Below are positions 9,990 through 18,529 of a stretch of 64,000 nt of DNA, in pieces. The number at the start of each line of letters is the position of its first letter. The stretch's first letter is position 1. The notes beneath the pieces are model-generated. The model did not search any database. It saw only the letters and a list, made by a program, of their open reading frames with translations, and had not been told where the DNA came from. Position numbers and translations under genes: made by a program. Origin of the DNA: Pseudoteredinibacter isoporae (GTDB taxonomy: Bacteria > Pseudomonadota > Gammaproteobacteria > Pseudomonadales > Cellvibrionaceae); NCBI RefSeq assembly GCF_011602085.1, contig NZ_JAAONY010000005.1:102678-166677 (forward strand), written 5' to 3'.

Positions 9990-10772
9990 TTAAGGCTTTG
10001 GGATATGTTCTTCAGGCCTGAGAGTTAATACCTCAAACCCGGTTGAGCTGACCAGAATGGTGTGCTCCCATTGGGCCGATAACTTTTTATCTTTAGTGAC
10101 GACGGTCCAGCCGTCCCGTTTTTCCTTGGTGCGATGCGTACCCTGATTGATCATCGGCTCGATAGTAAAGGTCATGCCCTCTTGCAGCGTAATGCCAGTG
10201 CCCGGTATACCATAATGCAGAATTTGTGGCTCTTCATGCATTTCGCGGCCAATGCCATGGCCGCAGTATTCGCGCACGACACTATAACCATGCTTTTCGG
10301 CATGTGTCTGAATGGCATGGCCAATATCACCGGTCGTGGCATTGGGTTTTACCGCGAGAATACCTTTCCACATCGATTCGTAAGTCACATCAACCAGCTG
10401 TCTGGCAGCCGGGAATACTTGGCCAATACAGTACATTTTGCTGCTGTCAGAGACAAAGCCGTTTTTCTCCAGGGTGATATCAATGTTCACGATATCACCT
10501 TCCCGAAGCTTTTTAGCCGGAGAGGGGACACCGTGGCAAACCACTTCATTGACTGAGGAATTGAGTACATATTGATAACCGTATTGGCCTTTGCTGGCCG
10601 GGCGGGCATGAAGCGTATGAACAATGTAGCGCTCTACAAAATCGTTAATCTCCATTGTCGACAAACCACGGTGTATATAGGCATCCAGTGCGGAGAAAAC
10701 CTGAGCCAGCAAGCGCCCGGATTCCCGCATCAATTCGATGTCTTCGGTGGATTTGATCTGGATATTATTCAT
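9990..10772 (-). CDS. map: Type I methionine aminopeptidase
   Basis: Removes initiator methionine from nascent proteins. Metal ligands of the pita-bread fold are visible: D and D in GDIVNIDITLEKNGFVSDSS, H in GHGIGREMHEEP, E in TFTIEPMI and E in QWEHTILV. The catalytic His is in NEVVCHGVPS. I start at the ATG at 10772 (MNNIQIKS), because the longer frame simply reads into the preceding gene. The start overlaps the ParD-like gene by 8 bases, implying translational coupling. It lies away from rpsB, where housekeeping map often sits, so it may be a second paralogue. Confidence 0.92.
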   Translation of the reverse strand: MNNIQIKSTEDIELMRESGRLLAQVFSALDAYIHRGLSTMEINDFVERYIVHTLHARPASKGQYGYQYVLNSSVNEVVCHGVPSPAKKLREGDIVNIDITLEKNGFVSDSSKMYCIGQVFPAARQLVDVTYESMWKGILAVKPNATTGDIGHAIQTHAEKHGYSVVREYCGHGIGREMHEEPQILHYGIPGTGITLQEGMTFTIEPMINQGTHRTKEKRDGWTVVTKDKKLSAQWEHTILVSSTGFEVLTLRPEEHIPKP

Positions 10773-10971
10773 TGGCCAGCCTGATGGTCGTGACGTTTTG
10801 CAGCTGCTTCTCGCGTTCAATAATTTGCTCAAAGGTCAGCGTGGGGTTCTGTTCGGCTAAGCGCCCGATTTTGATCCAGAATTCAGCCTGTGAATTAATG
10901 GAGCGTTCCATGACTGCGCTGTTCTTTCGAACTTCTTCGTGCAGCTCGTCTGAAATTTTGACAATGCCCAT
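10765..10971 (-). CDS. ParD-like antitoxin-type protein
   Basis: A 68-residue protein beginning MGIVKISDELHEEVRK, a ribbon-helix-helix style start, followed by ERSINSQAEFWIKIG. This fits the ParD_like family (PF11903). Its 3' end overlaps the start of map by 8 bases, and AAGGCT precedes its ATG. Members of this family are known beside type I map genes rather than beside a ParE toxin, and no toxin gene is visible here. A DNA-binding autoregulator or a Map-associated factor are both possible. Confidence 0.72.
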   Translation of the reverse strand: MGIVKISDELHEEVRKNSAVMERSINSQAEFWIKIGRLAEQNPTLTFEQIIEREKQLQNVTTIRLANE

Positions 10972-11093
10972 AGAATAGCCTTGAGTATGATTTATAGCAA
11001 TGTGCTACATATCATATACCTTGAATGCTTCAAAGAAAAGTCATCAGTCAGCAATACCGCCTTGTTTGCGGGTGTGACCTGCAAATCCAATGG

Positions 11094-12257
11094 CTAGCTC
11101 GAAGGCTTGGTTAACTTTGAGCAGGAGCCTGCTGGTATATATTTCTTTAGTGCTCGACCCGCAATGCCACGTATCTTCCAGAATTTATCAGGAACATAAT
11201 TGCTCGCAAAAGCAATGGATGCCTGGCATTCCGGAATCACCAACAGGTAGGCCGTTGAAGCCTTATCGGTAACACCGCCATGATGAAGGGCTGTCCAGCT
11301 GCCTTTATTGGCCTCGTCCAGTTTTATCTTGCCTACTCTCCAGCCCAGAGAATATTTTCCGGGGTTTGCCTCTCCGCTTCTCAGTTTGGCTGGTTCAAAG
11401 AGTGCTTTTCGGCTTGTGTTGGCGAGGTAATTGTTGTCGTAACTGGCCTGTGCCATCTTAACCAGATCAGACGGCGTGGAGAGAAAGCCGCCTCCGCCGA
11501 ATAGAAAGCTTCGATCCCTCTGAGCTGTTGCGCGGGTGTATGTTCCATCGTTTCGCCGTTCAGCGTAGTAGCTGGCTTCATGTTCTTTTCCCGCTAAAGA
11601 CGTATCGTGTTCTGTATGACTCATGTTAAAGGGAGACCACAGCGATTCCTTTAGGTATTCGACGTAGCTCATACCGGCTGATTGTTGGATGACGGCTGAC
11701 AGAAGAATGTAGCCATTGGAGGAATACTTATAATCTGTGCCCGGTGCAAACAGAAGTGGATGCGACTCAAAAACATGGAAAGCATCGAAAGGACTTTCGT
11801 GATTCCGAGGCGCATCAAATTCAGCAACGTCTCTTTCCTTCGTATCATGTGGAACGCCGGCAATATGACTTGCCAGCTCCTTTACCGTAAACAAATTTGT
11901 GTAAGCTGGATTGCTGAGGTATTTGCTCACTTTGTCATCTAGGTGGACTTTGCCACTGTCGACAAGTTTGGCGAGTGCCAGGCCCGTCATCGGCTTTGCC
12001 AAGCTGCCTACTGAGTATTGCGTTTCGATGTTTGCAAACCGATTGTTCTCAATGTCTGCATACCCAACTGCCTCCGCAAAAACGACGTTATCCCCAATGC
12101 CAATCGCCACGGAGAATGATGGCAAGTGATAATCCTTCACAACCTGCGTCATCATATTCATTGTGTGTTCTTCATTTGTATTCTTGGTGTGAATGTCTGC
12201 TTTTGCTGAATTCCATGAAGCGCTAAGTGCGAGCAGGATCGCTGTATGTATTTTCAT
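11094..12257 (-). CDS. Secreted serine hydrolase, beta-lactamase/esterase (class C) fold
   Basis: A periplasmic or secreted enzyme of the beta-lactamase-related serine hydrolase family (PF00144). A signal peptide (MKIHTAILLALSASWNSAKA) opens the protein, so I take the ATG at 12257 rather than the track-length frame 35 codons longer. The nucleophile motif SLAK (SxxK) lies in VGSLAKPMT; the second motif is YSS in YKYSSNGYILL; the third is HHGG near the C-terminus. The YSS variant is more typical of LACTB/esterase-like members than of true class C beta-lactamases. It resembles the product of 19569-21017, and the two may be distant paralogues. Substrate unknown. Confidence 0.82.
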   Translation of the reverse strand: MKIHTAILLALSASWNSAKADIHTKNTNEEHTMNMMTQVVKDYHLPSFSVAIGIGDNVVFAEAVGYADIENNRFANIETQYSVGSLAKPMTGLALAKLVDSGKVHLDDKVSKYLSNPAYTNLFTVKELASHIAGVPHDTKERDVAEFDAPRNHESPFDAFHVFESHPLLFAPGTDYKYSSNGYILLSAVIQQSAGMSYVEYLKESLWSPFNMSHTEHDTSLAGKEHEASYYAERRNDGTYTRATAQRDRSFLFGGGGFLSTPSDLVKMAQASYDNNYLANTSRKALFEPAKLRSGEANPGKYSLGWRVGKIKLDEANKGSWTALHHGGVTDKASTAYLLVIPECQASIAFASNYVPDKFWKIRGIAGRALKKYIPAGSCSKLTKPSS

Positions 12258-12761
12258 TGTGCTTACCTTGAACTTATATTGGTTGATAGGTTTCAGCGGC
12301 TGTGTTCCCAGTACTGCCTGTCGTTGGAGCAAGACTTTCCTTAGACGAATATGGTTTCTCAATTGTTACAGACTGGTTGATGAGCCCGCTGCCCTGACGG
12401 TTTTTGTCCACTGTAAAGCTACCTTCTTCAAGGTAAAGTAATTATTCGATGTTTTTTAGTCACACTATAGTTTGTTCTTGAAGAGAAATATTTCAGCGTC
12501 TTATTGTTAACTCATATCTTCGTATGTTTTTTCAATGTTGTTTCGGTTTTTACCTTGAGAACGATAGCCTCCCTTGCTTAACCTATTTGTAAATTCCATT
12601 TATGGATGCAGTGTTTAAAGCGGGTTTTTCCTGAGTCGTCAGAGGAATATGGTATGTTGAGTTCTGGGTTTCAAATTTCAAAATGTGGGTGTTTCTTTCG
12701 GCTTCCAGTTCGTCGCCAGTCCGTCTTCGACTTTGTGAAATCCAACTGGACGTAGATCATC
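12258..12761. other. A+T-rich intergenic region between divergent genes
   Basis: A 504-base gap between the divergent serine hydrolase and pilY1 genes. It is A+T-rich and must hold both promoters. I see no RNA gene, repeat or recognisable operator in it. Confidence 0.4.
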
Positions 12762-15700
12762 ATGGAACGTGATCAGTTATCCACCAAGATTTACCTTCAG
12801 GTTGTAACCGTTTCGTTTTCTGCACTTTTCAGCTCGCTTAGTGCGATGTCGGCCCCCGGCCAGATAGCGAATCAGCCATTGTTTGTTGGCAAGACACCTC
12901 AGTCGAACATTATGTTTCTGGTGGACGATTCAGGAAGTATGGGCTGGGACTTTCTAATCACCAACTCAGAGGTTTACAACACCAATACTCAGGCTTTTTT
13001 CCGCTGCGCAGCTACAAACGCAATGTGGTACAACGCCAATCTTTATCGTAAAAAGCTGGCGGACCCGGCAAACGATACCCTTGAAAAGCGTTTGGCTTAT
13101 ACTCCCTGGCGTGGTGTTGATTCGCGGGGGAATGAGTTTGCTAATCGCACGTTGACGACAGCACTGGACAACCCATATGGCAGCCCGGACAACCAAGTTG
13201 ACATCAGCGAAATGTACTTCCATGAGTGGGTAGATGCCCCCGAAGCCGATGGCAAGGGAAACGGCCGCTATGATCCAGGTGAATGCAAAACCGGCAGGCA
13301 GATTCGGGCCAGAAGCCTTTCGCCTGAGCAGCAGATCGATTTCGCAAACTGGTATACCTATTACCGAACACGGGACTATGTCGCCAAGCGTGCATTGTCT
13401 CAGATTATTATTGAGGGCGATGCCCGTATGGGATTGGCAACTTTGCACAACAACAGGTCGGTCGGAATCCCGGTGAGAAATATTGATGACCTGAGCACGC
13501 CAATCAATGATGAAAATCGCAACAATAAAAATGCTTTGATGCAAAGCCTGTTTGAAATTAATCCCGGAGGTGGCACTCCACTTCGTCGAAGTCTGGAGCG
13601 TGTTGGCCGATACTTTCACCAAAACCAATCTACGCCTAACCGCTTGTTTGGAAATACCTCTGAACCATCTCCCATTTTATCGTCGGCTGAAAACGGCGCC
13701 TGCCAACAAAACTTTTCTGTTGTCATGAGTGATGGCTTCTGGAATGGCCGAGACCCAAACGTGGGGAATGCGGACGGTGACAATAACACACACTTTGATG
13801 GTGGGCGTTACGGCGATCATCATTCCAATACGTTGGCCGATGTGGCTATGCATTATTACGAAGAAGATTTGGCACCGAGCTTGCCCGATTTGGTCGGTAC
13901 CGAACCGGATCCCGGTCTTACACCTGATCCCAGATTGAACAGGGCTCAGCACTTGGTCAGCTATACCGTCGCATTTGGGGTTAATGGCACTCTGGAAGAA
14001 CCCCCGCTTGATGGTGCCTGGCCGTTACCAGTGAGAGACCAATCGACGACCATCGATGATATGTTGCATGCTGCCTATAATTCGCGGGGTGAGTTTTTAA
14101 GCGCAAAAAACCCTCAGGAACTGATCGAGCGTCTTTCCGATGCCATCAATTCCATCAAAACAAAGGTGGGCTCGTCTTCAGGCATTGCTTTGAATCGTTC
14201 TTCTATCAGCGCTGATTCTGCAGTGTTTAAAGCGGTTTTCTCCCCTGAAAAAGCCTGGGCAGGTGATTTAATCCGACAGAAGCTCGAGCGGGACCATGAC
14301 GGCGGCTTTAAGCTGACGGATGAATGGTCTGCGGCTGAAAAACTTAAATCGGTATCCCCGAATGATCGTCAGATCCTGACTTTCAACGGAACCAGAGGGG
14401 TACCATTCCGTTTCCCAAACGACTATGTATCACCGAGCGCAAACAATGAATTATCGGCTGCTCAGATTGAAGACTTGCTCTTTGATGCCCCTCATGCCTC
14501 GGCTGTAGATTCAGGCCAGATTCGGGATAACAGCACATATGGCAAGCGGCTGGTGGACTTTCTTAGGGGCGATCACAGTTATGAATCTGGAGAAGCGGAC
14601 AGCTCGGCTATTGCCAGAAATTTTAACAAAGAGTTTCGCAATCGTGTGGGGGAGCGTTTGGGGGATATTGCACATTCCTCACCCGTGTTTGTCGCTGGCC
14701 CGAATTCCAATTATCCCGATAAGATAGAGGGTAACGACAGTGCTCGTTCTTACATTACCTTTGCAAAATCCTGGCAGGATCGGCGCAAGATGGTTTACGT
14801 TGGCGCGAATGATGGAATGTTGCATGGTTTTGATGCTGAAACCGGCGAAGAGCGTTTTGCCTATGTGCCCGCCCTACTGTTCAATGAGAGCGCAGCTTTT
14901 GGTTTGCACTATCTCTCTTCAGAAAATTATTCCCACATTCCCTATGTAGATGGCCCAGTTGCCGTTCGTGATGTATATGTCAATGGTGCCTGGAGGTCGT
15001 ATCTGGTCGGGGCGTTGCGAGGTGGTGGTCGGGGGATTTATGTGTTGGATGTCAGTAATCCCGATACGGTCAATGAAGGCAATGCCGCCAACAGCGTTGT
15101 TAAGGAATTCACCCACAAAGACCTGGGCTTCACGTTCAGCGAGCCTGTGGTGGTGCGATTGAACGATGGACGCTGGGCTGTGGTTATGGGGAACGGTTAC
15201 AACGGCGGTTCAAACAGTGATGGACATGCAAAATTGTTTATTGTGTACCTTGATAATCAGAGCCCTTCATACCGTATTTTGGAAACCAAAAACAATGGCG
15301 ATGCTGATCTTATCGCCATGAGAAACTGTCAGGATATAGACAGTGACTGTAATGGCTTATCGACACCGTTGGTGTTGGACATGGACAATGATTATATTGC
15401 CGATCGGGTTTATGCTGGAGACCTCCACGGTAATATGTGGTCATTCGACCTTAGCGACAATAACCCCAGAGAGTGGCGAGTTGCGCATCAAGATGGTGGA
15501 CGGAATCAACCCTTGTTCACCGCATGCTACCAGTCTCCCTGTGAATCGAACGGAAAGGTAGCGAATCGTCAGCCCATTACCAGTATGCCGGTTGTGAAGT
15601 CGCATCGCTTTAGATTGTCCAGGAGGTATGTGCCGAGTCTGCTGGTGTATTTTGGCACCGGACAATTTATTGCCAATGGCGATCAAGGAATTGATGCTCC

Positions 15701-16217
15701 GCAATCTGCATATGGAATCTGGGATTCGGGCAGCGGCGGCCTGACGCGCGGAAACCTGCAGACCCAAATTATTAGTGAGGTGGCGGATACGCGGATCATC
15801 AGTAACAACGCTGTAGACTACGATGACGTCTTATCAGAGGCAGGTTGGTACATTGATTTGCCAGCGGACCGGGAGCGTATTATTAATTCGTTCGTGGTTG
15901 GCAGTTCTGTGGCGGTTTTCGGCAGCATCATTCCCGATGCGGCAAGCTGTGAAGGGAACCCGGGTGGATTCCTGATGGCGGTTGATTTGTTTACCGGAGG
16001 TGAGCCACCGTTCGAAATCTTCACCAAAGCTCATATCGGATCTGAACATCTTGCGGGCATTAAACTCAGTAATATGCCGGGCGCCTTATCCCTTATTAGT
16101 GATGTTAATGGTGGCAGCAAGGTGGCCTATGCGGATCAGGAAGGTAATGTTCAATTCATTACTTTGAAAGGTTCCGGCAGTCCTTCCCGAGTGACTTCAT
16201 GGATTAAATCAAAGTAA
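12762..16217 (+). CDS. pilY1: PilY1-family type IV pilus tip/biogenesis protein
   Basis: A 1151-residue secreted protein. After a signal sequence comes a von Willebrand A-like region starting MFLVDDSGSMGWDF, which contains the DxSxS metal (MIDAS) motif. From about residue 640 the PilC/PilY beta-propeller follows (SSPVFVAGPNSNYPD, VYVGANDGMLHGFDAETGEE, LVGALRGGGRGIYVLDVS). A calcium-binding loop is visible in LVLDMDNDYIADRVYAGD. PilY1 caps the pilus and acts in adhesion and mechanosensing. The minor pilins fimU, pilV, pilW, pilX and pilE that normally accompany it are absent, and only a small secreted-protein gene follows. The ribosome site is weak. Confidence 0.9.
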   Translation: MERDQLSTKIYLQVVTVSFSALFSSLSAMSAPGQIANQPLFVGKTPQSNIMFLVDDSGSMGWDFLITNSEVYNTNTQAFFRCAATNAMWYNANLYRKKLADPANDTLEKRLAYTPWRGVDSRGNEFANRTLTTALDNPYGSPDNQVDISEMYFHEWVDAPEADGKGNGRYDPGECKTGRQIRARSLSPEQQIDFANWYTYYRTRDYVAKRALSQIIIEGDARMGLATLHNNRSVGIPVRNIDDLSTPINDENRNNKNALMQSLFEINPGGGTPLRRSLERVGRYFHQNQSTPNRLFGNTSEPSPILSSAENGACQQNFSVVMSDGFWNGRDPNVGNADGDNNTHFDGGRYGDHHSNTLADVAMHYYEEDLAPSLPDLVGTEPDPGLTPDPRLNRAQHLVSYTVAFGVNGTLEEPPLDGAWPLPVRDQSTTIDDMLHAAYNSRGEFLSAKNPQELIERLSDAINSIKTKVGSSSGIALNRSSISADSAVFKAVFSPEKAWAGDLIRQKLERDHDGGFKLTDEWSAAEKLKSVSPNDRQILTFNGTRGVPFRFPNDYVSPSANNELSAAQIEDLLFDAPHASAVDSGQIRDNSTYGKRLVDFLRGDHSYESGEADSSAIARNFNKEFRNRVGERLGDIAHSSPVFVAGPNSNYPDKIEGNDSARSYITFAKSWQDRRKMVYVGANDGMLHGFDAETGEERFAYVPALLFNESAAFGLHYLSSENYSHIPYVDGPVAVRDVYVNGAWRSYLVGALRGGGRGIYVLDVSNPDTVNEGNAANSVVKEFTHKDLGFTFSEPVVVRLNDGRWAVVMGNGYNGGSNSDGHAKLFIVYLDNQSPSYRILETKNNGDADLIAMRNCQDIDSDCNGLSTPLVLDMDNDYIADRVYAGDLHGNMWSFDLSDNNPREWRVAHQDGGRNQPLFTACYQSPCESNGKVANRQPITSMPVVKSHRFRLSRRYVPSLLVYFGTGQFIANGDQGIDAPQSAYGIWDSGSGGLTRGNLQTQIISEVADTRIISNNAVDYDDVLSEAGWYIDLPADRERIINSFVVGSSVAVFGSIIPDAASCEGNPGGFLMAVDLFTGGEPPFEIFTKAHIGSEHLAGIKLSNMPGALSLISDVNGGSKVAYADQEGNVQFITLKGSGSPSRVTSWIKSK

Positions 16218-16228
16218 AGGAGTATGCA

Positions 16229-16549
16229 ATGCGAATATTAACACTCTTCTGCTCGCTGATGTTGATAGTTTCAATGGTTTCCGTATTGGCGCAAAGCTAC
16301 GATGAACATGGCTCCGTTCAGCTTGTAGGTGTATTACGTGGAACCATTGATTATGTACACCACGATAAAAAACAGCTGGTTATCGATGATCGCCGCCTTA
16401 CCATGCCATTAAACTTCAAGGTATCGGATGTACGGGGGAAAAGTTCAAATCGTTTTGCATTGAAGACAGGGCAAAACGTAGAGTTTTTTGCGCGCTATGA
16501 GAAAAGTTCGAATACGTTTTATGTTGATTGGTTAAAGCTGCTCGACTGA
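16229..16549 (+). CDS. Small secreted protein in pilY1 operon
   Basis: A 106-residue protein with an N-terminal signal peptide (MRILTLFCSLMLIVSMVSVLA) and a short beta-rich mature part (GVLRGTIDYVHHDKKQLVID). AAGGAG precedes the ATG, and the gene starts 11 bases after the pilY1 stop, so they form an operon. I do not recognise the family. A structure like this could be an OB-fold accessory of PilY1, but that is inference from position and size only. Confidence 0.7.
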   Translation: MRILTLFCSLMLIVSMVSVLAQSYDEHGSVQLVGVLRGTIDYVHHDKKQLVIDDRRLTMPLNFKVSDVRGKSSNRFALKTGQNVEFFARYEKSSNTFYVDWLKLLD

Positions 16550-16609
16550 GCGGCGGCGAGTATCACTTGTCTGAATGATACTCGATGCCTGCTTTTCGCT
16601 TGAGCGCCT

Positions 16610-16861
16610 TTAAACAATCATGCCCTGGCTTTCCAGCTTGGCCTTGATCTCGGCGTAATCCTCTTCGTATTCCCAATAAATGATGCGACCGTGCGAGGAT
16701 GACACCAGTAGATACTGATTGCTGATCGACTGGATGCGCTCAATCGATACCAGCTTTTTCATGTAATTCTCGTCGTTGACTTTTTCGATGATCTCTTGAT
16801 TGTCCTCGTCAAAACCGTGAACAATCAGGGCCGTTTTCACATTGACCTCGATATATTTCAT
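16610..16861 (-). CDS. Hypothetical protein (83 aa)
   Basis: Begins MKYIEVNVKTALIVHGFDED at 16861, with AAGGA about seven bases upstream. The longer frame to 17038 adds 59 basic, low-quality residues and would overlap the marR gene, so it is rejected. The protein is small, acidic and soluble, with alternating beta/helix content (IERIQSISNQYLLVSSSHGR, IIYWEYEEDY). I do not recognise it. It lies convergent to the pilY1 operon and divergent from marR. Confidence 0.6.
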   Translation of the reverse strand: MKYIEVNVKTALIVHGFDEDNQEIIEKVNDENYMKKLVSIERIQSISNQYLLVSSSHGRIIYWEYEEDYAEIKAKLESQGMIV

Positions 16862-17055
16862 GCAGGATTCCTTAAAACCGGATTCTTTAAAAGCGCTCGT
16901 TAAGGCAATGGGCGTTCCTCCACGCTGAGTGAAAGAAGGCCAGTGCCGTTTTGCCCGGGTGATTATACACGGCCAATGCTTCACCTGGTCGGTAAAAAGC
17001 AACCGTTTGAGTTGAAGGGCAGGCATCCTGTTTGACAAGAATTAATATTCACATA

Positions 17056-17073
17056 TACTTCACTAATCAAGTA
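17056..17073. promoter_or_regulatory. Candidate MarR operator
   Basis: Inverted repeat TACTT-N8-AAGTA about 20 bases before the marR start codon, a size and place typical of MarR autoregulation. The match is to a general pattern only. Confidence 0.35.
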
Positions 17074-17091
17074 AATGGACGGTACTTATCA

Positions 17092-17514
17092 ATGAGTGAG
17101 GAATCTAAATACGGGGCCATCGCTAAAAGCCTTTGGTTGAATACGGCCATAATCTCCAAGCACTTGGACAGTAGTCTGGGGGCGGTGCATGGTATTGGTC
17201 TGAGTGAATACATGGTGTTGCTTAATCTTGCAGAGGCGCCCAATCAGTCTCTCAGGCGAGTGGATATTGCAGAAGCCTTGGCCAGAACCGCGTCGGGTAT
17301 TACCCGAATGTTGATGCCCATGGAGAAAATAGGCCTGGTTAAAAAAGAGCTGAATAAGCGAGATGCGCGAGTCAGTCTGGTCAAGATTACGCCGGCTGGC
17401 GAAGAGCTGCTGAAAAACGCCAGTGTCACACTGGACGCCAAAGCAGAAACGCTTCTCAGAAATCTGGATGCTAAAAAAGCGGATCGATTTTTGGATCTAT
17501 TGGGCGCTATCTAG
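17092..17514 (+). CDS. MarR-family transcriptional regulator
   Basis: A 140-residue winged-helix dimer of the MarR family. The recognition region reads RRVDIAEALARTASGITRML, and the wing follows as KKELNKRDARVSLVKITPAG, with the family DxR (KRDARVS) motif. I start at the ATG at 17092 (MSEESKY); the longer frame would begin inside the divergent upstream gene. It lies 73 bases before, and in the same direction as, the metallo-beta-lactamase gene, so it plausibly controls that gene in response to a small phenolic or antibiotic-like ligand. The ligand is unknown. Confidence 0.88.
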   Translation: MSEESKYGAIAKSLWLNTAIISKHLDSSLGAVHGIGLSEYMVLLNLAEAPNQSLRRVDIAEALARTASGITRMLMPMEKIGLVKKELNKRDARVSLVKITPAGEELLKNASVTLDAKAETLLRNLDAKKADRFLDLLGAI

Positions 17515-17587
17515 GTCTTAGATTCCTGAATGCGGGGTTCTCCTCGCTTGAAAAACACGTTTTCTGCGAGGATAGGGGGCTGGCGTT

Positions 17588-18364
17588 ATGATGAGCACGG
17601 TGCGATATGGATTTTTTCTGGTAAGTTGCCTACTGGTGGCCAACTTCGGTCATGCTGCAAGCGCCAAGTCGGATGCTGTATACAAGGACATCGAATTTAC
17701 CCGTCTTTCAGACCGTGTATGGATGCACACCAGTTACAAAACGGTTGGAAAATGGGGGCGAGTGCCTGCAAACGGGCTTATTGTTCTCGGCGAGGAACGT
17801 GTTACGTTGGTCGATACAGCCTGGGATAACGAACAAACTGAATTCATATTGGAGTGGACGCAAAATAAGCTGAAACGCGATATCACGCATGCCGTGTTTA
17901 CCCATGCCCATTCGGACAAAATGGGCGGCGTAGCAGCCCTTCATAAACACAATGTTCAAACCTGGGCCAGCGCCTTGAGCAATAAGCTGGCGCCGTCACA
18001 TGACTTGGAACCAGCGAAATTTGAACTGGCGTTCAACGCACAAAACCTTAGCGAAGATCTGTCTCCGTTCGTGGTGCTGTACCCCGGAGCCGGCCACACA
18101 CACGATAATATTGTGGTTTACCTGCCGGCGGAGAAAATTATCTATGGTGGCTGCCTGATTCGTCCGGGCAACTCCATAAGTTTGGGAAATACACGCGATG
18201 GTGATGTTCTTGCCTGGGCGAATACGGTCGAAACGGTGGCTGATAATTTTCCGGACGCCAAACAGGTGATCCCAACGCACGGCGCCCCCGGTAGCCGGAA
18301 ACTACTGTCACACACGATCGACTTGGCTCACAAACACAACCAGAAGATAACCGAGACAAAATAG
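17588..18364 (+). CDS. Subclass B1 metallo-beta-lactamase
   Basis: A 258-residue zinc enzyme with all six B1 ligands in place: H106, H108 and D110 in THAHSDKMGG, H170 in GAGHTHDN, C189 in YGGCLIRPG and H231 in IPTHGAPG. The Cys ligand separates B1 enzymes from B2, B3 and other MBL-fold hydrolases. The asparagine-bearing loop (SLGNTRDGD) is also B1-like. The N-terminus is a signal peptide. An LVSC sequence at residues 11-14 fits a lipobox, so lipid anchoring is possible, but the hydrophobic run before it is short. It follows a marR gene by 73 bases. No integron or insertion sequence adjoins it, suggesting a resident chromosomal gene. Hydrolysis of carbapenems is expected from the family but untested. 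Confidence 0.88.
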   Translation: MMSTVRYGFFLVSCLLVANFGHAASAKSDAVYKDIEFTRLSDRVWMHTSYKTVGKWGRVPANGLIVLGEERVTLVDTAWDNEQTEFILEWTQNKLKRDITHAVFTHAHSDKMGGVAALHKHNVQTWASALSNKLAPSHDLEPAKFELAFNAQNLSEDLSPFVVLYPGAGHTHDNIVVYLPAEKIIYGGCLIRPGNSISLGNTRDGDVLAWANTVETVADNFPDAKQVIPTHGAPGSRKLLSHTIDLAHKHNQKITETK

Positions 18365-18379
18365 TGCTCGCTAAAGGTT

Positions 18380-18413
18380 GGGCCGCGCTTTACATTGTTG
18401 TATTGGGCGGCCC
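18380..18413 (+). terminator. Weak hairpin after metallo-beta-lactamase gene
   Basis: Inverted repeat GGGCCGC / GCGGCCC with a 20-base loop, 16 bases after the stop codon. There is no T-run, so terminator function is doubtful. Confidence 0.3.
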
Positions 18414-18529
18414 CATTGTGATCTGATAAATCCAATAACACCATCACGCCTTGAAAGGTGAATCCTGGAATCGTTAAACTTGACGCCATCCATCGTTCAG
18501 TAATGTATCAGTTTGCGAGTTTTAAGAGC

